Origin: Eubacterium sp. AF16-48
GTDB taxonomy: Bacteria > Bacillota > Clostridia > Lachnospirales > Lachnospiraceae
Direction: 5' to 3'
NCBI RefSeq assembly: GCF_003479405.1
Contig: NZ_QUHB01000017.1
Coordinates: forward strand, 8,835-34,062
DNA length: 25,228 nt
Positions 7,477-15,514 of this stretch are shown here, one piece after another (within the stretch, counting starts at the first letter, position 1; each line of letters opens with the position of its first letter). The notes below the pieces were generated by a model. It ran no database searches. It worked only from the letters and a program-made list of their open reading frames with translations, and had not been told where the DNA came from. A program made the translations under genes and the position numbers.

Positions 7477-8655
7477 TTAATATAACTCCTTTAATTCTAT
7501 CAACTCTACATTGCTTCTATTTTTGTTTTTAAATCCGGATTTAGAAATAAATACATATTTGTAGCAATTTAATCCCGCAGCCTCTACCTGCTTTATTTCC
7601 TTATCTATTATTTCATCTGTAATTGGTTTATTTTTGAATTTAACTTCATAAAAAACATATCCTTTTTCATCTTCAGTTACAACATCAAATTCACCATTGT
7701 TATGTTCTTTAGGATTGTCATAGTAATATTTTCCTATCTTCTCAATAACCGGCTCAATCTCTCCCTTTCTGTTTTTTCTAATCAGATACTGGCGACATAT
7801 CGACTCAAACATATGGGGAACATACTGTTCTTCAAAATCTTTTTCTATATATTTTTTATAAAATACATTGGAATCCATAATATTCATCTGAGATGAGTAT
7901 TTAAAGATATACTTGTAATAAAATAACGAAAGATTATCAGAAATATAATATCCTGTCTTTCTTTTATTGTTTTCATCATTTATGGGACTTGTTTTTATAA
8001 CCACTTCCATCTTCATTAATTTGTCAAGCACGTCCACGAGCGTTGGTCCGCTAGAGACATGAGATTGTGATAATATGTCACTATATTTGTGATACCCTTT
8101 TGCTAACGCTTCAAAAACTTCATTTACATTTACTATTTTTGAAATTTCAGAATTTAAATACATTGATACTTCATTTTCCAATCTTGCTCCCGGCGAAGCA
8201 ATAAGTTCAATAATGTTCTCTTTTACACTCTTAGAATCGTCCACTAATCTGTTATAATATGGTATACCTCCAAACACAGAATAAATTCTTACTCTATCCT
8301 CTTCTGAATATTTAGGATAAAACAATGAAGACTCATAGTAATCCATCTGTCGCAAGTTAATCGTCAAATCAACTCGTCCATATAAAGGATTTGAATGTTC
8401 TAAAAGTGACCTCATTACATCAACATACGAACCTAATATTATCAGCGATAATTTAGATTTATCTCTATACTTGTCAATTAATGCCTGCAATATACTGTCC
8501 ATACCACTAACTGATTCCCTTATATATGGGTACTCATCCAACACCAAAATAATCTTCTCTTCTACAGATAATTCAAAAATGTATTTAAGTACAGTTTCTA
8601 TATTTGTAAAACCTAATACTTTTTCTGGAAATTCTAGTAAAAATGTGATAGAATT
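7477..8655 (-). pseudogene. DUF234-type AAA ATPase, 5' part lost (no Walker A)
   Basis: The ORF reads to 8856, but its first 60 or so residues are low-complexity antisense of the adjacent plus-strand gene. Homology to the prokaryotic 'archaeal ATPase plus DUF234' family starts near ITFLLEFPEKVLGF. It keeps Walker B (IILVLDEYPYI), the sensor region (LIILGSYVDVM, then LYGRVDLTINLRQM), the winged-helix part and a C-terminal DUF234 nuclease-like domain (GEFDVVTEDEKGYVFYEVKF). The N-terminal 60 to 80 residues with the GRRRxGKT Walker A are absent, so ATP binding should be lost. The break coincides with the left edge of the AT-rich acyltransferase island. Its translation start, if any, is unknown. 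Confidence 0.8.
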
Positions 8656-8677
8656 TTGATAATAGGAGGAAAAAGAA

Positions 8678-9247
8678 ATGAAACAAAAAAAATTTTTTAT
8701 AATAGGTTTGATATTATTAGCAGCTATCTCATTTATAATATTCATACTAGTATCAGGTAGTGGTAACAAAGGTAGTGGTAACAAAGGTAATGTTGAAACA
8801 CCAAAAGCCATTAATGACATTAATGACGTTATTAATACTATAAATAAAAATAACAAAAATGTTTTACCCGAACTTGAAACTATGAAAGTAGATATAAAGA
8901 ATATTGATGAAGTTACTAGTTATACTGGATTAAAAACAAATGATGGAATCGAATCAATTGTTGTATCAGAACCATTGATAACAGCACAAGCTTATTCAGT
9001 TGCTATTGTTAAGGTTAAAGACAATGCTGATGTAGAAAAAATTAAACAAGAGATGTTAGATAATATTGATATGAGACGTTGGATTTGTGTTTCTGCAGAA
9101 CAATTATATATCACAAATAGTGGTAATGTAATATTTTCTGTAATGGCTGATAAAGATGTTGCTAAAGCAGTATATAATGATTTTAAGAAATATGTAAATA
9201 ATAATATTGGAAAAGAATTAGAAAAATCAAATGACGAAGAAAAATAA
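8678..9247 (+). CDS. Membrane-anchored DUF4358 protein
   Basis: A 189-residue protein with one N-terminal membrane segment (about 6-27), no lipobox Cys, then a Gly/Ser/Asn/Lys linker containing a short repeat (GSGNKGSGNKGN). The outside domain carries the DUF4358 pattern: a YSVAIVKVKDNADVEKIKQE region, then RRWICVSAEQLYITNSGN and VIFSVMADKDVAKAVYNDF. Function is unknown, but this family is often beside MBOAT and DHHW genes in Firmicutes as I recall, which fits here. AGGAGG lies eight bases before the ATG. It is the first gene of a three-gene plus-strand operon. Base use is extremely AT-rich (AAT, ATA, TTA codons). Confidence 0.75.
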   Translation: MKQKKFFIIGLILLAAISFIIFILVSGSGNKGSGNKGNVETPKAINDINDVINTINKNNKNVLPELETMKVDIKNIDEVTSYTGLKTNDGIESIVVSEPLITAQAYSVAIVKVKDNADVEKIKQEMLDNIDMRRWICVSAEQLYITNSGNVIFSVMADKDVAKAVYNDFKKYVNNNIGKELEKSNDEEK

Positions 9248-9286
9248 TGAAGAACCTTTTAAGGTGCCTTTTTAAAGGAGGATAAG

Positions 9287-10684
9287 ATGTTATTTAGTAG
9301 TATTAGTTTTTTATATTATTTTTTACCAGCATTAATAATTATATATTTTATAACACCTAAAAAATATAAAAATATTATTTTATTAATTGCATCTTTATTA
9401 TTTTATCTTTACGGAGAACCTAAATATGTTTTTTTAATGATTGCAGAAATTATTATTGCTTATATAGGTGCTATTTTAATTGATAAATATAAAAATCAAA
9501 GTGAAAATATATTAATAACAACTTTAATTATACATATATTTTTATTAATAATATTTAAATATACTGATTTTATCATACAATCAATTAATGATATATCTAA
9601 TGCTAATATTAAATTATTAAATATTGCATTACCAATAGGAATATCATTTTATACATTTCAAATTATGAGTTATCTTATTGATGTATATAATGGTAAAGTT
9701 AAAGTTCAAAAAAACATTATAAATTTAGCAACTTATGTGTCTTTATTTCCACAGTTAGTCGCAGGACCTATTGTTAGATATCAGACAGTAGAAAAAGAAT
9801 TAGATGATAGAGTACATAGTTTTAATAATTTTTCATATGGTATTAGAAGATTTTCTATTGGACTTGCTAAAAAAGTATTAATAGCTAATGCTTTGGGAGA
9901 ACTTTGCACTAAAGCTTTTGCTCTAAATGAAACAACCGTAATATTTTATTGGATATTTGGTATAAGTTATATGCTACAGTTGTATTTTGATTTTTCAGCT
10001 TATAGTGATATGGCTATTGGTCTTGGAAGAATATTTGGATTTCATTTTCCTGAAAACTTTAATTACCCATATATATCAAAAAGTATAACTGAGTTTTGGA
10101 GAAGATGGCACATCTCTCTTAGTACATGGTTCAAAGATTATGTTTATATTCCACTTGGAGGCAATAGAGATGGTAAATATAAACAAATAAGAAATATTTT
10201 AATAGTATGGTTATTAACTGGAATATGGCATGGTGCTAATTGGACTTTTTTAATATGGGGATTATTGTTTGGAATTCTTCTTATAATAGAAAAAATATTC
10301 CTTAATAAATTTATGGAAAAATTACCTTCTTTTATAAGAAGAATATATGTATTATTTATTGTTATGATATTATTTGTTATATTTAATTCTGACAATATGT
10401 CAGAGGCTTTGATTAATATTAAAGGGTTATTTGGTATGAATGGAGAGGTTTTTATTAATGATTATACACTTCATTATTTAAAGAGTTATTTACCAATATT
10501 AATTATTGCTATATTTGGGGCTACTCCTTTTATTAAAACATTAATAGATAAATTAAGAAAAAATAAATATCTAAATAACATAATTAATATTTTAGAACCA
10601 ATTTTAATAGTTATAATATTATTTGTTGTTACTTCTTATCTGATAGATAATTCATATAATCCATTTTTATACTTTAGATTTTAA
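9287..10684 (+). CDS. MBOAT-family O-acyltransferase (AlgI/DltB-like)
   Basis: A 465-residue polytopic membrane protein. It has the MBOAT signatures FPQLVAGPIVRY (154-165), LYFDFSAYSDMAIGLGRIFG (232-251), FWRRWHISLSTWFKDYVYIP (270-289) and TGIWHGANWTF (311-321) with the catalytic His at 315. The family moves acyl groups, usually acetyl, across the membrane to polysaccharides or teichoic acids. Here it is paired with a DHHW/AlgJ-like gene rather than with dltA/C/D, so acetylation of an exopolysaccharide or wall polymer is more likely than D-alanylation. AAAGGAGG precedes the ATG. It lies 39 bases after the DUF4358 gene and 11 before the DHHW gene. Very low GC compared with genes on both sides suggests acquisition from a more AT-rich donor. 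Confidence 0.93.
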   Translation: MLFSSISFLYYFLPALIIIYFITPKKYKNIILLIASLLFYLYGEPKYVFLMIAEIIIAYIGAILIDKYKNQSENILITTLIIHIFLLIIFKYTDFIIQSINDISNANIKLLNIALPIGISFYTFQIMSYLIDVYNGKVKVQKNIINLATYVSLFPQLVAGPIVRYQTVEKELDDRVHSFNNFSYGIRRFSIGLAKKVLIANALGELCTKAFALNETTVIFYWIFGISYMLQLYFDFSAYSDMAIGLGRIFGFHFPENFNYPYISKSITEFWRRWHISLSTWFKDYVYIPLGGNRDGKYKQIRNILIVWLLTGIWHGANWTFLIWGLLFGILLIIEKIFLNKFMEKLPSFIRRIYVLFIVMILFVIFNSDNMSEALINIKGLFGMNGEVFINDYTLHYLKSYLPILIIAIFGATPFIKTLIDKLRKNKYLNNIINILEPILIVIILFVVTSYLIDNSYNPFLYFRF

Positions 10685-10695
10685 GGAGGTTATAC

Positions 10696-11778
10696 ATGAA
10701 CGATAAAACTAAAGATATAGTTGTAACTTTAGTATTTCTTTTTACTATAATTTCGTTATTTTTGATTAATGTTACAATAAAAGATACTGATATTTCTATA
10801 GCAGAGAGAAGAAAACTTGCTACCATGCCAGAATTAACTACTAAAAGCTTGTTTGATGGTACATATTTTAAGAAATTTGATTCCTATGTTACGGATCAAT
10901 TTATCAAAAGAGATACTTTTAGAAAAATTAAAATAGATATAGAATTATCTACTAAAGGTGAATACAACAATTTATATATGTATGATGATTATATTGTTGA
11001 AGAAATATTTCCTTTAAATACTAATTCTATTAAAAATTTAACAAATAAGATTAATTATATAAAAAATACATATTTGAATAATAATAGTAATATATATTAT
11101 ACTATTATTCCTGATAAAAATTACTTTGTTAATAAAGGTAATTTAAAACTTGATTATAATAAATTACAAGATATGATGAAAAATAATTTAACAAATCTTA
11201 ATTATATAAATATATTTGATAAATTAACACTTAATAATTATTATAAGACAGACACTCATTGGAAACAAGAAGATTTATTTAATGTCGCAAATACTATTGC
11301 TAATCAAATGAATTTTGATATAACTAATAACAATGTTGAAAATACAATTACTACTTTTAAGGGTAGTTATGCTGGTAGACTATCAGTAACTAAAGATATT
11401 GATACTATAAAAACTATATCTAATCCATCTATTGATAATAGTAGTGTGTATAATTATGAAACTAAAAAATATACAAAAATATATGATTATGATAAAATAA
11501 AATCATTAGATAAATATGATATATATTTATCAGGAGCATCTTCTATTATAGATATTGTTAATCCTACTTCAAATAGTAATAAAGAATTAATTGTTTTTCG
11601 TGATTCTTATGGCAGTAGTTTAGTTCCTCTATTAATAGATGGTTATAGGAAGATTACTGTTATTGATATTAGATATGTTTCTTCAAAGATTCTGAATAAT
11701 TATATAAAATTTGATAATCAAGATGTTCTTTTTATGTATAGTATATTATCTATAAATAATAGTTTTTCTATGAGATAA
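10696..11778 (+). CDS. DHHW/AlgJ-AlgX-like protein, partner of the acyltransferase
   Basis: A 360-residue protein with an N-terminal membrane anchor (about 9-27) and an extracellular SGNH-like domain. The signatures are YKTDTHWK with D186-x-H188-W189, and a serine motif FRDSYGSS (301-308, likely nucleophile S304). The protein ends with YSILSINNSFSMR, a normal end for the family, so it is full length. AlgJ/AlgX-type proteins take acetyl from the MBOAT partner and place it on polysaccharide outside the cell; the same is inferred here. AAGGAGG precedes the ATG and the spacing from the MBOAT gene is 11 bases. Codon use is as AT-rich as the MBOAT gene. The stop lies within a few bases of the truncated BIG2 gene on the other strand. 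Confidence 0.88.
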   Translation: MNDKTKDIVVTLVFLFTIISLFLINVTIKDTDISIAERRKLATMPELTTKSLFDGTYFKKFDSYVTDQFIKRDTFRKIKIDIELSTKGEYNNLYMYDDYIVEEIFPLNTNSIKNLTNKINYIKNTYLNNNSNIYYTIIPDKNYFVNKGNLKLDYNKLQDMMKNNLTNLNYINIFDKLTLNNYYKTDTHWKQEDLFNVANTIANQMNFDITNNNVENTITTFKGSYAGRLSVTKDIDTIKTISNPSIDNSSVYNYETKKYTKIYDYDKIKSLDKYDIYLSGASSIIDIVNPTSNSNKELIVFRDSYGSSLVPLLIDGYRKITVIDIRYVSSKILNNYIKFDNQDVLFMYSILSINNSFSMR

Positions 11779-11783
11779 GGAAT

Positions 11784-12210
11784 CTTTTTTGGTAACTAAA
11801 ACTCCTTTTGAACTAATCTTTGCATATTTTTTATTATTGACAGACCATTTTACAGTTTTGTTAGTAGCATCGGAATTTATAGTTATTTTAATCTTTGTTT
11901 TATTACCTGCTTTTATAGTCTTTGGTGCCTTTAATGTTATTTTTTTTACTAAAATTCTATTTATTTTTAATTTTATTGACGATGTAATATTGCTGCCATC
12001 TGTGGTCTTTGCAAATATAGTTACTGTCTTACCAGCTCCTGCTTTCTTTGCAAAAACATTACCATTTGAATCCACAACTGCGTATTTACTATTACTACTT
12101 GACCATAATAATTTTGTGGTTGTAGCATCATATGGCAAAATAATTGGAGACAATTTTATCTGCTTTCCAACGTTGATACTATAATTATTCTGTAAGTCTT
12201 CTGTCTTTTT
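11784..12210 (-). pseudogene. Ig-like (BIG2) domain fragment, cut at both ends
   Basis: Reading from about 12,210 the frame encodes NNYSINVGKQIKLSPIILP, then ATTTKLLWSSSNSKYAVVDS, AGAGKTVTIFAKTTDGS and a second repeat starting KKITLKAPKTIKAGNKTKI. These are bacterial Ig-like group 2 (BIG2) repeats, typical of secreted surface proteins. There is no signal peptide or normal start: a stop codon lies in frame just upstream, and a TTG near 12,153 is the first candidate start. The reading frame passes into the AT-rich island near 11,785 within the second repeat. It is therefore the middle of a larger gene whose 3' end was lost at the island boundary. Confidence 0.7.
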
Positions 12211-12268
12211 ATTATGTTATGTATTTGCAATACAATAATTGTTTAATACTTCTGTTTCTTATTTTACT

Positions 12269-13243
12269 TTATTTTATTTCCTGTATTTCTACTTTTGTGT
12301 TTATCAGGCTTTTCTTCCATATCATAAGATACACTTTGTATTCTATGGAATCAGTTGCCACAACAAAAGGCTCTTCCACGAATATCTCTGACTTTATCTT
12401 TTTGTGTTTTAACTTGTTCTGAAGTTGCTTTGCCCTTGTCAAAATCTTCTTATGCTCATTGTCTGCAGCTTTTCCAAACTTTCTTGTTGGATAATTCTTT
12501 GTTGCTTCTGTCATTTTTTCCATAAGACTTTCCACAACTTTTCTGTGAGACTTTCTATGTAACATAGTTGCTATAACTTTTGCAAGCTTTCTGTTCTTAA
12601 ACTGCTTATATAAAACAAGAACCTGATAAAGCATTTTGTCCTGCTGCTCTCTTGCCACCTTAAGCATAACACTGATTGTCTTGTCTGTTGGCTCCCACGG
12701 ATTGTCCCTTGGCACAAGATACTTCTCAGGCACCGAAGGATAAAAGCAATAATTAAGCGGTGGAAAATCTGTAAGATTAGCCAGCTCTTTCTCCAAATCA
12801 TTACAATACTTTTCTCCCAAATAATCAAGTTTATCTCTGAGAATTGAAATTTTGTATTCAAGCTGTCTTAAATATTCATAACCTTCAATCCAAAAATGTG
12901 CAGTTCTTCCGTAATTATACAAATTAACTTCAAAACTAACATCCTCAAAAAATACAGTACACACCGAATCTTTCTGATGCACAACCAAAACATATTCACC
13001 ATTTCCTGTACTGTCATTTTTTTGAACTATCAGGGATGTATTAATCTCTCCCTGATAGTCCTTTATATATTCTCCTGTAATTCTTGCATTTTCAAATACA
13101 ATAAAACTTTCAACCGCATCATTCATAAGATAAATAACTTTAAGCCTGTTATCATCTACCTTATCTGACACAAGTTCAAACTGATTCTGTTCTATTAAAT
13201 TATCTAACTTTTCAAAAATATCTTCTCTTTTGCTCATAATCAA
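12269..13243 (-). CDS. DUF3878-like protein of unknown function
   Basis: A 322-324 residue cytoplasmic protein. Landmarks are FWIEGYEYLRQLEYKISIL (about 116-134), FPPLNYCFYPSVPEKYLVPR (about 159-178), a basic helical part (MLHRKSHRKVVESLMEKM) and EEPFVVATDSIEYKVYLMIW near the end. From memory this fits the Lachnospiraceae family DUF3878; I would not bet on the number. Function unknown. The ATG at 13,237 has little Shine-Dalgarno match; a TTG at 13,243 sits ten bases from a GGGG and may be the real start. It begins 6-12 bases after the secreted SH3-like gene and is probably translated from the same mRNA. Confidence 0.65.
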   Translation of the reverse strand: MIMSKREDIFEKLDNLIEQNQFELVSDKVDDNRLKVIYLMNDAVESFIVFENARITGEYIKDYQGEINTSLIVQKNDSTGNGEYVLVVHQKDSVCTVFFEDVSFEVNLYNYGRTAHFWIEGYEYLRQLEYKISILRDKLDYLGEKYCNDLEKELANLTDFPPLNYCFYPSVPEKYLVPRDNPWEPTDKTISVMLKVAREQQDKMLYQVLVLYKQFKNRKLAKVIATMLHRKSHRKVVESLMEKMTEATKNYPTRKFGKAADNEHKKILTRAKQLQNKLKHKKIKSEIFVEEPFVVATDSIEYKVYLMIWKKSLINTKVEIQEIK

Positions 13244-13249
13244 TCTTTA

Positions 13250-14146
13250 TCAACCCCAGCCCGGAACTTTTTTAAACAACATCTTCCTGCCCCAGCTTGA
13301 TTTCTTTTTACTTAGGTAAATCCAACCTTTCTTTCCTGATTTTGTTTTTACATAAGCATAAGCATTAATTGGCTTTTCCTCTCCGTACTTGCCCTGTGGA
13401 CGTTTTGCCACATTCTTCATTGGTTTAATTTTTATGATTTTAATCTTGTCACCTTTTTTGACTGTAAATTTCACCTTTGACTTCTTTGATGCTTTTTTGT
13501 AAACCTTAATATTACTCTTAGCCTTATACTTATACTTCTTTGAACTTCCTACAAGATTATATGTTCCTGTAGTTGTTATAATCTTGTTATTCTGTAATTT
13601 CAATGGAATGTTAGCATAAAAACAGCCAATTGGCAATGAATATGGTGTATCTACCACAATATTAAATCTGCCGTTGCCTTTTACATTGCTAAAAGAATAC
13701 TCTCTTGTATAATTCAAAGCCTTGTTTTTATCGTTATCAAATTCTACAATTGACGCACCATTCCATCTCTGAAATGAACTGTAATCCATAACATCCGAAT
13801 AGCCTCCAATCTGCAAATTCAATTCCAAAGTATTATCACTACTGTCAATATCAAGAACCGTATACTTAGCCCAAGTGTCTGTTAACTTCTTAGTGTAAAC
13901 ATTCTTATCATTTATAAACAAACTTACACTATTAAAGAAGTCATTATCATCTTTATTAACCTGAGTTGTGTACTTAATCTTCTCCGCCTGCCCATCTCCA
14001 TTCAAGTCAAAATAATAATCCTTGTTCAGTTCAAGTGTCTGGTTAGTTGCTGCGTAAACATTGACATTGCTAAGCAAAAATCCTGCTGTAAAAGCAAAAA
14101 ACAATGCTCCAAAGATTGATAAAGATTTTTTTAAATTTCCTTTCAT
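13250..14146 (-). CDS. Secreted protein with C-terminal SH3-like domain
   Basis: 298 residues from the ATG at 14,146, which has AGGAGG eight bases upstream; an upstream ATG at 14,170 overlaps that site. Residues 1 to about 34 are a signal peptide (KKSLSIFGALFFAFTAGFLL, ending near VYAATN). The middle part starts with a repeat-like DLNGDGQAEKIKY segment that recalls calcium-binding FG-GAP/VCBS loops. The last 90 residues are very Lys-rich and form a bacterial SH3-like fold (SNIKVYKKASKKSKVKFTVK, GDKIKIIKI, then AYAYVKTKSGKKGWIYLSKK), typical of wall-binding modules. It probably acts at the cell wall. It is followed closely by the DUF3878-like gene, and a good promoter lies at 14,181-14,208. 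Confidence 0.75.
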   Translation of the reverse strand: MKGNLKKSLSIFGALFFAFTAGFLLSNVNVYAATNQTLELNKDYYFDLNGDGQAEKIKYTTQVNKDDNDFFNSVSLFINDKNVYTKKLTDTWAKYTVLDIDSSDNTLELNLQIGGYSDVMDYSSFQRWNGASIVEFDNDKNKALNYTREYSFSNVKGNGRFNIVVDTPYSLPIGCFYANIPLKLQNNKIITTTGTYNLVGSSKKYKYKAKSNIKVYKKASKKSKVKFTVKKGDKIKIIKIKPMKNVAKRPQGKYGEEKPINAYAYVKTKSGKKGWIYLSKKKSSWGRKMLFKKVPGWG

Positions 14147-14180
14147 GATCTTGTCCTCCTGTTCATACACTTATAACTTG

Positions 14181-14208
14181 ATTGTACTATTGTTTCGGGA
14201 GAAATCAA
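14181..14208 (-). promoter_or_regulatory. Promoter of the secreted SH3-like / DUF3878-like pair
   Basis: On the minus strand TTGATT (14,203-14,208), 16-bp spacer, TACAAT (14,181-14,186), about 35 bases before the chosen start. Confidence 0.6.
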
Positions 14209-14309
14209 TATGGATTTTCTTTTTTCGTGGTTGTGACAATTGAAACGTTTTCATCTTTATTTTATCATAAATATTTTTTAGAAGTATTTCTCGAATATTT
14301 TATGATTTT

Positions 14310-14771
14310 TTAATAGATTTGCACTGCCTTTTCAACCAATTTTTCATTTTCATAAACAAGCTTTAATGTAAAAAATCTTTCTTCATTATCAAGCAACAAC
14401 TTTAGAAAAATAGCATCCCCTTCCCATGTTGGAAGTTTAGGCACTTCCGTCTTGCTTACCCATTCCAATTCTCCCTCGTCGCAGGTAATAATCTCTCCAC
14501 GAAAATCGTCCGATGTAAAAAGGCACATCATTTCAGGCTCACAGTCATCACTTACAAAAGTTAGCAAACCTCTAAACTTATACGCCAACAATTCCAAGCC
14601 TGTCTCCTCTTTTACTTCTCTTAAAAGACATTCCTCAGGGCTTTCATTTCCTTCTGCGTGACCGCCTACGCCAATCCACTTATCCTTATTAATGTCATTT
14701 TCTTTTTTAGTTCTATGTAACATTAAATATTTTTCATCTTTTTCTATGTAACACAAAGTCGTAACTTTCAT
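14310..14771 (-). CDS. Nudix hydrolase, 8-oxo-dGTP diphosphatase (MutT-like)
   Basis: 153 residues from the ATG at 14,771, nine bases after AGAGGTG; the GTG at 14,783 overlaps that site and is rejected. A complete Nudix box is present: G-x5-E-x7-REVKEETGL, in GHAEGNESPEECLLREVKEE and following residues. The start MKVTTLCYIEKDEKYLMLHR and the DKWIGVGGHAEG segment are typical of Firmicute 8-oxo-dGTP diphosphatases, which clean oxidised dGTP from the nucleotide pool. All the box glutamates needed for Mg binding are kept. It is the last gene of a unit with the small membrane protein and the hexapeptide-repeat protein. Confidence 0.9.
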   Translation of the reverse strand: MKVTTLCYIEKDEKYLMLHRTKKENDINKDKWIGVGGHAEGNESPEECLLREVKEETGLELLAYKFRGLLTFVSDDCEPEMMCLFTSDDFRGEIITCDEGELEWVSKTEVPKLPTWEGDAIFLKLLLDNEERFFTLKLVYENEKLVEKAVQIY

Positions 14772-14785
14772 CCAAAAATCCACCT

Positions 14786-15013
14786 CTAAAACCAGCTAAG
14801 AATTATTACCACAAACGCCAATATTGCTATTGCACCAAACAGCTTAAGTGATTTCATCAACTCTTTATATGTTAAACTATCTTTTAATAAAATATCTTCT
14901 TTGGTTAATGATTCCATTTTCATTGTCCTTCTAATTTTTATTAAAAAACAAATATCCAACATGCAAAGTACCAAGCATATAATGCCTAAGATTGTTCTTA
15001 TTGTTACTAGCAT
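14786..15013 (-). CDS. Small two-helix membrane protein
   Basis: A 75-residue protein with membrane segments at about 5-25 and 57-74, joined by a charged cytoplasmic or external loop (KIRRTMKMESLTKEDILLKD). AGGAGG is nine bases before the ATG at 15,013. It fits tightly between the hexapeptide-repeat gene (stop two bases away) and the Nudix gene, so it is almost certainly expressed. Family not recognised. Confidence 0.7.
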   Translation of the reverse strand: MLVTIRTILGIICLVLCMLDICFLIKIRRTMKMESLTKEDILLKDSLTYKELMKSLKLFGAIAILAFVVIILSWF

Positions 15014-15014
15014 T

Positions 15015-15485
15015 CTACTTTACCTCCTGCATCATTAATTTCACATATTCTTCTGCATTCTCTCTATTGTCTTCTATTTCTGCTTCGGTAAGATTTCGGA
15101 TAACTTTAGCAGGATTACCAAATGCCATTGAATTGTCAGGGATTTCCATTTTTCCCGTTACTAAAGCACCGGCACCAATAATGCAATTCTTGCCTACTTT
15201 TGCTCCATTCAGAAGAATGCTTCCCATTCCAATAACTGTATTGTCGCCAACTGTACAACCATGAACTATGGCGTTATGACCTATTGTTACCCCATTGCCA
15301 ATGGTTAACGCAAAGCCATTACCTGTGTGCAATGTGCAATTGTCCTGCACATTAGAATTATCGCCTATTGTTATTCCTTCCATATCACCACGAACTACCG
15401 CATTGTACCAAATCCCAACATTGTTGCCTATTTCAACATTTCCTACAACGTGTGTTCCCGGTGCTAAAAATATATTTTTGTTCAA
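15015..15485 (-). CDS. Gamma-carbonic anhydrase-like hexapeptide-repeat protein
   Basis: 156 residues of left-handed beta-helix: hexapeptide repeats from about residue 8 to 130 (NVEIGNNVGIWYNAVVRGDM, then IGDNSNVQDNCTLHTG, ITIG-type turns, IGHNAIVHGCTVGDNTVIGM), ending in MAFGNPAKVIRNLT. The His in CTLHTG, and the two in IGHNAIVHG, correspond to the metal ligands of the gamma-CA/PaaY/YrdA group. Most such bacterial proteins have unclear in vivo roles. The start is TTG: an in-frame stop lies five codons upstream, and AAGGAG is eight bases before the TTG. It lies 29 bases after the amidase-like gene and may share its promoter. Confidence 0.87.
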   Translation of the reverse strand: MNKNIFLAPGTHVVGNVEIGNNVGIWYNAVVRGDMEGITIGDNSNVQDNCTLHTGNGFALTIGNGVTIGHNAIVHGCTVGDNTVIGMGSILLNGAKVGKNCIIGAGALVTGKMEIPDNSMAFGNPAKVIRNLTEAEIEDNRENAEEYVKLMMQEVK

Positions 15486-15514
15486 AATTCTTCTCCTTTA
15501 CAACAATTATATAC

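Noticed and set aside
8755..8790. GSGNKGSGNKG repeat as a CRISPR or tandem-repeat element
   Set aside because: It is just a short coding linker with two copies of a 15-base unit.
8656..8856. N-terminal extension of the ATPase ORF up to 8,856
   Set aside because: Its residues (runs of Leu, Pro, Ser) are antisense to the DUF4358 gene's start and linker, and ATPase homology stops near 8,655.
11789..12184. 131-codon plus-strand ORF
   Set aside because: It is the antisense of the BIG2 repeats, which read far better on the minus strand.
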